NCBI RefSeq assembly: GCF_907164555.1
Contig: NZ_CAJQZC010000002.1
Location: forward strand, 310,001-374,000
From: Paraburkholderia saeva
GTDB taxonomy: Bacteria > Pseudomonadota > Gammaproteobacteria > Burkholderiales > Burkholderiaceae
Direction: 5' to 3'
Length of the DNA: 64,000 nt
The notes below the pieces were generated by a model that saw only the letters and a list, made by a program, of their open reading frames with translations, was not told the DNA's origin and ran no database searches. Made by a program: the position numbers and the translations under genes. Positions within the stretch are counted from its first letter, which is position 1; each line of letters begins with the position of its first letter. This document shows positions 56,759 through 64,000 of this stretch, in pieces.

Positions 56759-57820
56759 TCACGGCCGCGCTTCGAGCACGAGATTGAACGGCGTCTCGGT
56801 TGCGCGACGGAACTGGGTGAAACCGCCCTTCGTCACCACGTCACGCAGCCGCGCTTCGCCCGCCTGCGCGCCGAGGCCCATCTGCCCTTCCTGCGCAAAC
56901 GATGCGGGCGTGCAGATCATCGTCGATGCCGAATAGTAAATGCGCCCGACGGGATTCATGTTGTCGACGGCTTTATCGTTCGCGAACGGCTCGACGATCA
57001 TCCACGTGCCGCCCGGCTTCAGCGACTGCCGCACATGCGCGGCCGCGCCCACTGGGTCGCCCATGTCGTGCAGGCAGTCGAAGAACGCGACGAGGTCGTA
57101 GTCGTTGCCGGGGTATTCCTTCGCGGGCGCCACTTCGAACGTGACGCGATCGCGCACGCCCAGTTCTCCCGCCAGTTGACGCGCACGTTGAATCGACGGC
57201 TCGTGATAGTCGAAGCCGACAAACGTCGTGTCCGGATACGCCTGCGCCATCAGCACGGTCGACGTGCCGTGCCCGCAGCCGACGTCCGCGACTTTCGCGC
57301 CGCCCGCCTTCAGCTTCGCTTCGACGCCGTCGAGCGCCGGTATCCATGCGCTGACGAGGTGGGCCGCGTACCCCGGACGGAAGAACCGCTCGGTGCCACG
57401 AAAGAGCGAATGATCGTGCTGATGCCAGCCGAGGCCGAGTCCGGTGCGGAATGTGCCTTCGAGTTTATGGATGTCGCGGAACATCGATTCGGCCACCTGA
57501 AAGAAGCCCGGCACGAACGTCGGACTCGTCTCATCGGCAAAGCACATTGCCTGCTCGGCTTCGAGTTCGAAGGCGTCTGTGTCGGCGTCATAGCGAAGAA
57601 AACCGGCGGCCGCCTGCGCAAGCAGCCATTCGCGCACATAGCGCTCGGAGACTTCCGCGGCCTGGGCGACCTGCGAGGCGGTCATCGGGCCTTGCCCTTC
57701 CATTGCCTTGTAGAGACCCAGCCGGTCACCCAGCAGGATCAGTGGCGCCGAAGCGACCGCGCCGAATTCGCCCACCATTCGTCCCATGAAATTCTGCAGC
57801 TTGTCCTGATCGATCGGCAT
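56759..57820 (-). CDS. SAM-dependent methyltransferase with N-terminal winged helix
   Basis: This 353-residue class I methyltransferase has an N-terminal winged-helix domain (about 20-90; TASQVAQAAEVSERYVREWL), as in Rv2258c-like and O-methyltransferase-type enzymes. The SAM-binding motif I is VADVGCGHGTSTVLM near residue 180, and the acidic residue follows in FVGFDYHEPS. The substrate is unknown. It appears to be a single-gene unit. Confidence 0.87.
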   Translation of the reverse strand: MPIDQDKLQNFMGRMVGEFGAVASAPLILLGDRLGLYKAMEGQGPMTASQVAQAAEVSERYVREWLLAQAAAGFLRYDADTDAFELEAEQAMCFADETSPTFVPGFFQVAESMFRDIHKLEGTFRTGLGLGWHQHDHSLFRGTERFFRPGYAAHLVSAWIPALDGVEAKLKAGGAKVADVGCGHGTSTVLMAQAYPDTTFVGFDYHEPSIQRARQLAGELGVRDRVTFEVAPAKEYPGNDYDLVAFFDCLHDMGDPVGAAAHVRQSLKPGGTWMIVEPFANDKAVDNMNPVGRIYYSASTMICTPASFAQEGQMGLGAQAGEARLRDVVTKGGFTQFRRATETPFNLVLEARP

Positions 57821-57961
57821 GATCGTTCTCCCGTTTGAGTTAAAAACGAAACGGGCATGGCGCGGGGAAATTGAACGGCTACGCTACGATTCGCTTTCGA
57901 GGCGCTCGCTCGGTACCGGAAAGTATAGGTTTGCAGCAGGAAACTGAAAGGCGATTCACAC

Positions 57962-57986
57962 GCGCGCACGCGTTGCGCGTGCGCGC
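57962..57986. terminator. GC-rich hairpin downstream of pglL
   Basis: GCGCGCACGCG pairs with CGCGTGCGCGC around a 3-nt loop, a perfect 11-bp stem. No T-tract follows, so termination would be Rho-assisted or the hairpin protects the 3' end. Confidence 0.55.
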
Positions 57987-58007
57987 CTCGTCAATGTATT
58001 AACGACA

Positions 58008-59804
58008 TCACTCGTCGTCGGCGTCGTCGTCCTGATTGATGTCTTTCGGCGGCGTGCCGTACTTCTTCACGAGTTCGGCCTTGAAGCCGGCGAGCGTCTT
58101 CTGGTCGTCGCAAAGGTCATACAGATAGCCGAGTTGCGATGGCCAGTCCTTCAATAGCTGCGCGAAGATTTTCAGACGCTCGACCGTGTCGAACGCAGCA
58201 TCCGTGTCGCCGTTGAGCGCCTGCAGCACGGCATAGCGCCGCAACACCGTCTCACCCGGCAACAACGCGATCGCCTGCCTGTGCATGGCGAGCTTGTGCG
58301 GCAACTCCTGCGCGTTCATCGGCAGCAAGGTTGCCATGCCGTATTCGCCCCACGCCTGGAACAGGAACGAGGGATCCGCCTGATACTCCTCGGCCGGACG
58401 CTTGCCGTAGTACAGCACTTCGGCGCGCGCGTAGTCGCGATACACCGGGTAAAGCGAGGCGAGTCCGACGAACACCACGAGCGCGTAGATGCCGAATGAC
58501 GCGCCCTGCGGCACGAGAGGCAGCGGCTTCGTCTCAAGCAGGCCGAACACGAACATCGCAGGCAGCAGGAAAAACATGTACTGCTGCGGATACTCGACGA
58601 GCGCGTGCATCACCAGCACACCGATCATCGCGAGTCCGAAAATGCGCGCTGCCGTATGCGGCGCGCGCACGACACGGATCAGCCAGCTCACCAGTCCGAA
58701 GATGACGATCGCGATGCCGAGTAGCCCCGTCTTCGCGAGCAGATCGATAAAGATATCGTGCGAATTGTTCGCGATTTCAACGCCGCCCAATGTCTTCGCC
58801 AGATCGAACTGATAGCGCGGAAACTCGCCCCACCCCACGCCCATCAACGGATGCATCCTGAACATCGTCCAGCCGTACTTCCACAGCGCAAGACGCGGCG
58901 CGATCTGGCCGGCGTCTTTCATCCGCTCTGCCGCGGACTGTGCAAGATCGAGGTGATAACGCACGTTCGCCCAGCGGATCGCTGCGTTGACGACGACGAA
59001 GAGCGTCGCCAGCGCCAGCGGAACCAGCCACGCGCGGTCGCTGCGCTTGCCCGTCTTGCGATCGAGCGGCTCGCTGCGCCGGCCGGCAAACGCCATCCAG
59101 AACCCGGCCACGACAATCACGCCCATCTGCAGCCATGGCCCGCGCGAGACCGTCAGCGCGAGACCGGTGCTGAAAATCGTCGAGACGACGACCCACAGCA
59201 CGAGGTTCAGACGCCGCGTCTGCACGAGATACAGCGCACCAGCCATCGCGAACGCAATGTAGGTCGCGAGGTGATTGGCCTGCGCCATGTTGCCGAACGG
59301 CCGCCGATCGATCGTGATGTTGTAGGCCACCACGAGCGGCGTGACTCTCGCCTCCAGATGGAACAGTTGCATGACCTGACAGAACACCGCAAAGAGACCG
59401 CCGACGATCAGCGCCCCCGCCATCCAGCGCAACGCAGTCTCGCTCAGGTTCGCGGTTGTGAAACCGTAGCCCGCGTGGGTCGCCATGAACGCGGCCAGCA
59501 GGAACCCGGCGCCGAGCCAGTTCATCGACGGCTGCGCAACAGACAGCACGAACGACTGCAGAACCAGCAGGAGACCGAATGCAAGCGGCACGAGCGCGAC
59601 CACCGGAGACGCGAACGCAACACGCGGCCGCGCGTTGCCGACGAGCAGCACGACGGCGGCGCCGGTCAGCAGGTACAGCGAGAGCGCGGTGAACTCGGCA
59701 TAGAACGTCGGAATCGGGTACGTGTGATTGACCACCGCATACGGCAGGATCAATGCGAGAGCCAGCAGGACGAGAGACAGATAGCGCGCGAATGGGGTGG
59801 GCAT
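58008..59804 (-). CDS. pglL: PglL-family O-oligosaccharyltransferase
   Basis: This 598-residue inner-membrane enzyme of the Wzy/WaaL superfamily has about 11-12 helices. The signature NNSHDIFIDLLAKTGLLG holds the conserved periplasmic His, and the C-terminal soluble domain (about 430-598, Wzy_C_2-like) ends in an acidic tail. PglL transfers lipid-linked glycan to Ser residues of periplasmic proteins, including pilins. It lies 140 nt downstream of a pilin gene whose product ends in a Ser/Pro/Ala-rich tail, the usual kind of target. Confidence 0.88.
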   Translation of the reverse strand: MPTPFARYLSLVLLALALILPYAVVNHTYPIPTFYAEFTALSLYLLTGAAVVLLVGNARPRVAFASPVVALVPLAFGLLLVLQSFVLSVAQPSMNWLGAGFLLAAFMATHAGYGFTTANLSETALRWMAGALIVGGLFAVFCQVMQLFHLEARVTPLVVAYNITIDRRPFGNMAQANHLATYIAFAMAGALYLVQTRRLNLVLWVVVSTIFSTGLALTVSRGPWLQMGVIVVAGFWMAFAGRRSEPLDRKTGKRSDRAWLVPLALATLFVVVNAAIRWANVRYHLDLAQSAAERMKDAGQIAPRLALWKYGWTMFRMHPLMGVGWGEFPRYQFDLAKTLGGVEIANNSHDIFIDLLAKTGLLGIAIVIFGLVSWLIRVVRAPHTAARIFGLAMIGVLVMHALVEYPQQYMFFLLPAMFVFGLLETKPLPLVPQGASFGIYALVVFVGLASLYPVYRDYARAEVLYYGKRPAEEYQADPSFLFQAWGEYGMATLLPMNAQELPHKLAMHRQAIALLPGETVLRRYAVLQALNGDTDAAFDTVERLKIFAQLLKDWPSQLGYLYDLCDDQKTLAGFKAELVKKYGTPPKDINQDDDADDE

Positions 59805-59944
59805 GAGTAACCGGGGGCGTCAGCAACCGGCGCACTATACAAAAAAATCAATGACCTGTGCGCCGGCTGGCCTAAATAACACGAGATTACAGGGATACGC
59901 CCATGCGCCCGCCATACGTCACGAGTCCGTCTCTACATCGGTCC

Positions 59945-60604
59945 TCAGGTGCGGCACTCAGGCGGCGCGAGGTTCGCAGGCAACGTCGCGGCGTCTGCCG
60001 GTGCCGGACCCGAGCCCGGCGCAGGCAACGACGAGCTGTTCTTGCCGCCCGCAAAACATTCCCATGTGAGCGTGCCCGGCTGGGACGTCCCCTTGACGAG
60101 GCCGACGCGCGCCGTGGGCGCTTCGGGGTTATCCGGCACCGACGGCACGAGCACGATCGTGTTCGTGCCCGCCGGCGCGACACGGGTTGTGAAGGCGACC
60201 GTGATCTGGCCGGTGTCGTCGTCGACATGGATCGATTCGACGTTGCGCGTAGCCGGTGGCGACGCGTATCCGCCACCGAGCGCGCTGCCACTCGCAGCGT
60301 TCTCCGCAACCGAAAGGCGCGCCGACGAAGCCAGCGACAAACCTTCGCCTACCCGACCGCGCGCCAGATAGTCCTGATACGCCGGGATGGCATACGCGGC
60401 AATCACGCCGACGATTGCCAGCACGATCATCAGTTCGATGAGCGTAAAGCCAGCGCGGCCCCGGCGTGCGTACTGGCCGCACACGTGCGCCAGTTCGGCT
60501 GGCCAGCGGCTGAAGCATTGCGCGGCCTGCGTGCGAATGCGGCGGGCCATCGATTGAGATGGCGATAAAGCAGGCGATACGGAACAAGGTACAGAAACAA
60601 TCAT
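59945..60604 (-). CDS. pilA: Type IV pilin precursor with long leader
   Basis: This is a 219-residue prepilin. The cleavage site and N-helix read [20 protein letters not shown], with Gly-Phe cleavage and the Glu at +5. The ATG at 60604 has GGGAG 8 nt upstream, giving a leader of about 52 residues against the usual 6-20. ATG 60550 gives a leader of about 34 residues but lacks a ribosome site. Two Cys near the C-terminus (WECFAGG and PPECRT) can form the D-loop. The segment [18 protein letters not shown] is a likely glycan acceptor. Confidence 0.85.
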   Translation of the reverse strand: MIVSVPCSVSPALSPSQSMARRIRTQAAQCFSRWPAELAHVCGQYARRGRAGFTLIELMIVLAIVGVIAAYAIPAYQDYLARGRVGEGLSLASSARLSVAENAASGSALGGGYASPPATRNVESIHVDDDTGQITVAFTTRVAPAGTNTIVLVPSVPDNPEAPTARVGLVKGTSQPGTLTWECFAGGKNSSSLPAPGSGPAPADAATLPANLAPPECRT

Positions 60605-60621
60605 CAGCAGGCTCCCGAAAC

Positions 60622-60654
60622 GAAAAACGCCTGCTTCATGTATTGAGGCAGGCG
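60622..60654 (-). terminator. Terminator between terC and pilA
   Basis: On the minus strand CGCCTGC pairs with GCAGGCG, followed by TTTTTCG. It separates the terC transcript from the pilin gene. Confidence 0.8.
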
Positions 60655-60715
60655 CTTCGATCGTAGCGAGCGGCGGGCGTTTCAGGCAGTCGGCCGGATG
60701 GCCAGTGCTGCGGGT

Positions 60716-61441
60716 TCAATGTGCGCCGGGGGGCGCCTGCGCGGCCTCGCGGCGCTCGTTGCGGCGCTTGAGCGCATAGCCAACGATCACGACGAAGAGC
60801 GCGCCTGCGATGCTCATGCCGTACTCGGCGGCCGGCATGTCGAGCACGGGCCAGCGGTCGCCGGCAGGGTCGTTGATGATAAGGCCGCCCGCGATCCAGC
60901 CGAGCAGCGCCGCGCCCAGCGTGATCACTACGGGCAAGCGATCGAGCAGCTTCAGCACCAGCTGGCTGCCCCACACGATCAGCGGAATGCTCACGATCAG
61001 CCCGAAGATCACGAGCGCAATCCGGTGCTGTGGATCGGCCGCTTCGGCGGCGCCGGCAATCGCGATGACGTTGTCGAGGCTCATCACGGCGTCGGCGACG
61101 ATGATGGTCTTGATCGCGGCAATCAGCTTGTCGGCAGGCTTGATGTTCTCGTGCACGTCATGTGCCGGCGCCATGAGACGCACGCCGATCCACAGCAGCA
61201 ACAGGCCACCTGCGAACTTCAACAGCGGCACATCCAGCAGCGCGACCGCGAACGCAATCAGCGCGACGCGCAGCACGATCGCGCCCGCCGTGCCCCACAG
61301 CACGCCGCGCGTGCGCTGATCGGGCGGCAGATTGCGGCAGGCCAGCGCGATCACGACTGCGTTGTCGCCACCCAGCAGGATGTCGATCACGATGATCTGG
61401 AGGACAGCGCCCCAGTGGAGCGTAGCGAAAAACTCGAGCAT
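60716..61441 (-). CDS. TerC-family integral membrane protein
   Basis: This 241-residue protein has about seven membrane helices and the conserved acidic motifs VIDILLGGDNAVVIALA near residue 20 and VADAVMSLDNVIAIAGA near residue 120. TerC proteins are linked to metal (manganese) export at the inner membrane and to tellurite resistance. The start at 61441 is chosen from the conserved MLEFFATLHWG. Confidence 0.9.
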   Translation of the reverse strand: MLEFFATLHWGAVLQIIVIDILLGGDNAVVIALACRNLPPDQRTRGVLWGTAGAIVLRVALIAFAVALLDVPLLKFAGGLLLLWIGVRLMAPAHDVHENIKPADKLIAAIKTIIVADAVMSLDNVIAIAGAAEAADPQHRIALVIFGLIVSIPLIVWGSQLVLKLLDRLPVVITLGAALLGWIAGGLIINDPAGDRWPVLDMPAAEYGMSIAGALFVVIVGYALKRRNERREAAQAPPGAH

Positions 61442-61504
61442 GACAGGCAGCGTAGAAGGATGCGAAACGAAAAACCAGCGGAAACGCAAAGCACGAAGAC
61501 AAAT

Positions 61505-61535
61505 AAAAAAGCGAGGGAAGCAGACGCTCCCTCGC
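61505..61535 (-). terminator. Terminator of the sucCD operon
   Basis: GCGAGGGA/TCCCTCGC with a 9-nt loop is followed on the minus strand by TTTTTT. It lies 80 nt after the sucD stop. Confidence 0.9.
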
Positions 61536-61615
61536 CTTGATACTTCGCTCTCACGAAAGGGATTCGTAAGAGTATCAAAATTTCGGGACGGCCGGGGCCG
61601 TCGTCGACATTTCGA

Positions 61616-62497
61616 TTACAGCATCGCCTTCAGAAGACGCGCCATTTCCGACGGGTTCTTCGTGACCTTGATACCGCATGCGTCCATGATTTCCAGCTTC
61701 GCTTCGGCCGTATCCGCACCGCCCGAGATCAGCGCGCCGGCGTGGCCCATGCGCTTGCCCGGAGGCGCCGTCACGCCAGCGATGAAGCCAACCACCGGCT
61801 TCTTCATGTTGTCCTTGATCCACTCAGCGGCGTTCGCTTCGTCCGGACCACCGATCTCGCCGATCATGATGACGGCGTCCGTATCCGGATCGTCGTTGAA
61901 CATCTTCATCACGTCGATGTGCTTCAGACCGTTGATCGGGTCGCCACCGATACCGACTGCCGACGACTGGCCAAGGCCGATCGCCGTCAATTGACCGACT
62001 GCTTCATACGTCAGCGTGCCCGAACGCGACACGACGCCGATGCGGCCCTTGCGGTGGATGTGACCCGGCATGATGCCGATCTTCAGCTCGTCCGGCGTGA
62101 TCGTGCCCGGGCAGTTCGGTCCGAGCAGCAGCGTCTTGCTGTTCTTTGCGCGCATGCGTGCCTTGAGCTCGATCATGTCACGGACAGGAATGCCTTCCGT
62201 GATACAGATTGCGAGATCCAGGTCGGCCTCAACGGCTTCCCAGATTGCAGCAGCAGCGCCTGCTGGCGGAACGTAGATGACCGACACGGTCGCGCCCGTT
62301 TCAGCCTTGGCTTCAGCGACGCTTGCGTAGATCGGAATGCCTTCGAAGTCTTCGCCGGCTTTCTTCGGGTTCACACCCGCGACGTACGCTTCGCGGCCGT
62401 TTGCGTATTCACGGCAGGCGCGCGTGTGGAACTGACCGGTCTTGCCGGTAATGCCCTGCGTGATGACCTTGGTGTCTTTGTTGATCAGAATCGACAT
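61616..62497 (-). CDS. sucD: Succinyl-CoA synthetase alpha subunit
   Basis: This 293-residue subunit starts MSILINKDTKVITQGITGK, the CoA-binding domain. The phosphorylated His lies in IAGVTAPPGKRMGHAGALISG. With SucC it interconverts succinyl-CoA and succinate in the TCA cycle, making ATP or GTP. It lies 106 nt downstream of sucC and is followed by a terminator. Confidence 0.97.
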   Translation of the reverse strand: MSILINKDTKVITQGITGKTGQFHTRACREYANGREAYVAGVNPKKAGEDFEGIPIYASVAEAKAETGATVSVIYVPPAGAAAAIWEAVEADLDLAICITEGIPVRDMIELKARMRAKNSKTLLLGPNCPGTITPDELKIGIMPGHIHRKGRIGVVSRSGTLTYEAVGQLTAIGLGQSSAVGIGGDPINGLKHIDVMKMFNDDPDTDAVIMIGEIGGPDEANAAEWIKDNMKKPVVGFIAGVTAPPGKRMGHAGALISGGADTAEAKLEIMDACGIKVTKNPSEMARLLKAML

Positions 62498-62603
62498 GTA
62501 TTGACCTCTGTTCGTCTGGCGTCGCACGCGCGTGGGCAGGATATTCTTCGCCCGCGTCGCATGCGCGCCGCCATTCGTAATCCGTGATGAGCGCCGGGGC
62601 GGC

Positions 62604-63773
62604 TTACGCCTTGCCCGCAGCGGCCGCGACGACCTTCTGCGCAGCTTCTTCCATGCTGTCCGCCGCGATGATCGGCAGGCCGGATTCAGCGAGCATCTTC
62701 TTGCCGAGGTCTTCGTTCGTGCCCTTCATGCGGACCACGAGCGGCACCTTCAGCGAGACGGCCTTCGAAGCCGCGATCACGCCTTCAGCGATCACATCGC
62801 AGCGCATGATGCCGCCGAAGATGTTCACGAGAATCGCCGTCAGGTTCGGGTTCTTCAGCATGATCTTGAACGCTTCCGTGACCTTCTCGGTCGTGGCGCC
62901 ACCGCCTACGTCGAGGAAGTTCGCCGGTTCGCCGCCGAACAGCTTGATGGTGTCCATCGTTGCCATTGCGAGGCCAGCGCCGTTCACGAGACAGCCGATG
63001 TTGCCGTCAAGCGAGATGTACGCGAGGTCGAACTTCGATGCTTCGACTTCGGCCGGATCTTCTTCGTCCAGATCGCGATACGCGACGATTTCCGGATGAC
63101 GGAACAGCGCGTTCGAATCGAAGTTGAACTTCGCGTCGAGCGCGATGACCTTGCCGTCGCCGGTCAGGATCAGCGGGTTGATTTCGGCCAGCGACGCGTC
63201 CGTTTCCCAGAATGCCTTGTAGAGGCCCTGCAGGATCGCGCGCGCTTGCGGCAGCGAAGCGGCGGGCACGCCGATCTTCGTTGCGAGCTCGTCGGCTTCG
63301 GCGTCTTTCAGACCGGTCGACGGGTCGACCGCGATCTTGTGAATCAGCTCAGGCGTCTTTTCCGCGACTTCTTCGACGTCCATGCCGCCTTCGCTCGATG
63401 CCATCACGACGATCTTCTGCGTAACGCGATCGATCACGAGGCCGACATACAGTTCCTTCTTGATGTCAGCGCCTTCTTCGATCAGCAGGCGATTCACCTT
63501 CTGGCCTTCCGGACCGGTCTGGTGCGTGACGAGCTGCATGCCGAGGATCTGGTTCGAGTATTCGCGAACCTGTTCCAGCGACTTGGCGACCTTCACGCCG
63601 CCGCCCTTGCCACGGCCACCCGCATGGATCTGAGCCTTCACGACCCAAACCGGGCCGCCGAGCTCTTCCGCGGCCTTGACCGCATCATCCACCGAGAAGA
63701 CCGGCTTGCCGCGCGGTACCGCGACGCCGAATTTCCGCAGGATTTCCTTACCCTGGTACTCGTGAATCTTCAT
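62604..63773 (-). CDS. sucC: Succinyl-CoA synthetase beta subunit
   Basis: This 389-residue ATP-grasp subunit begins [16 protein letters not shown]. It has the [20 protein letters not shown] nucleotide-binding motif and [12 protein letters not shown] near the end. Its start overlaps the stop of the upstream DUF2889-like gene (ATGA), so the operon may begin beyond the window. Confidence 0.97.
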   Translation of the reverse strand: MKIHEYQGKEILRKFGVAVPRGKPVFSVDDAVKAAEELGGPVWVVKAQIHAGGRGKGGGVKVAKSLEQVREYSNQILGMQLVTHQTGPEGQKVNRLLIEEGADIKKELYVGLVIDRVTQKIVVMASSEGGMDVEEVAEKTPELIHKIAVDPSTGLKDAEADELATKIGVPAASLPQARAILQGLYKAFWETDASLAEINPLILTGDGKVIALDAKFNFDSNALFRHPEIVAYRDLDEEDPAEVEASKFDLAYISLDGNIGCLVNGAGLAMATMDTIKLFGGEPANFLDVGGGATTEKVTEAFKIMLKNPNLTAILVNIFGGIMRCDVIAEGVIAASKAVSLKVPLVVRMKGTNEDLGKKMLAESGLPIIAADSMEEAAQKVVAAAAGKA

Positions 63774-64000
63774 GCGTGATTCCCTTCAGTCTGAGAGTTG
63801 GATTGAACTTCGCTTCCGCTTTTATTGCTGTTCAACGACGCGCCGCTCGCGCGGCTTGTCCGTCGGATGCACCTTCCGCGCGCTCCTCTGCTCGCGGCGC
63901 GCGGCCGTACCAGCGCGGATAAAACTGTTGCACCGCTTCACCGTCGAATCGCAGCGCGTGGCAGCGACCGAGCTGGAAAGGCGGTTTGTCGGTTGATTCC
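63770..64000 (-). CDS. DUF2889-like protein, C-terminal part only
   Basis: About 76 C-terminal codons are present and the gene runs off the right edge. The stretch [23 protein letters not shown] resembles the end of DUF2889 proteins, in which a Cys-containing strand is followed by a P-[RK]-W motif. The remaining residues are Arg/Ser-rich. The stop overlaps the sucC start. Confidence 0.65.

Overview
The window is a high-GC, gene-dense stretch of a Burkholderiaceae chromosome, most likely Paraburkholderia, Burkholderia or a close relative. The evidence is GC-rich third codon positions, a BpeAB-OprB-type efflux locus with a divergent TetR gene, the run pgk-pyk-fba-purC-purE-purK-sua5, ilvE / zinc-finger protein / waaF, and sucCD next to terC, a pilin gene and pglL. 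No rRNA, tRNA or CRISPR array was recognised.

Layout. 1-2880: a polyol/sugar ABC importer with an SDR polyol dehydrogenase, cut by the left edge. 3166-5811: a Zn/Mn-type ABC importer whose ATPase ends in a histidine-rich tail. 5889-9381: glutathione-dependent formaldehyde detoxification (frmA, fghA) and a xylulokinase. 9771-11207: an NCS2 purine/xanthine-type permease. 11375-18457: an RND efflux operon and its divergent repressor. 18551-22521: a cysteine hydrolase opposite a GlxA/AraC regulator, then CoxG, DUF427 and small periplasmic proteins. 22694-26299: an HtrA protease and a two-component system. 26752-30835: PBP4-type DacB, a sterol-desaturase-family protein and a GDSL lipoprotein. 30959-39173: Sua5, PurKEC and three glycolytic genes, all on the minus strand. 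39394-47278: AzlCD, IlvE, WaaF, hydrolases and a BepA-like protease.

47928-56134 is the accessory part: an island of about 8.2 kb inserted by a tyrosine recombinase into the 3' part of moaC. The crossover core (ATGTGCAAGGCGGT) lies on the codons of the MoaC active-site D-x-x-K motif. The island supplies a recoded moaC 3' end on the left, and the displaced native 3' end remains on the right. Both ends carry TGTCCAA repeats phased at 11 bp and an 18-bp perfect inverted repeat. The cargo looks like a conflict or defence module: FRG-domain protein, HNH-type protein, two-TM membrane protein, RES-domain protein, a truncated DUF2971 gene, and two interlocked genes for glycine-rich proteins sharing an unusual repeat.

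56288-64000 returns to core genome: a small membrane protein, a methyltransferase, PglL oligosaccharyltransferase beside a type IV pilin, TerC, sucCD and a partial DUF2889-like gene. Everything here was read by eye, so family names rest on remembered motifs and not on database searches.
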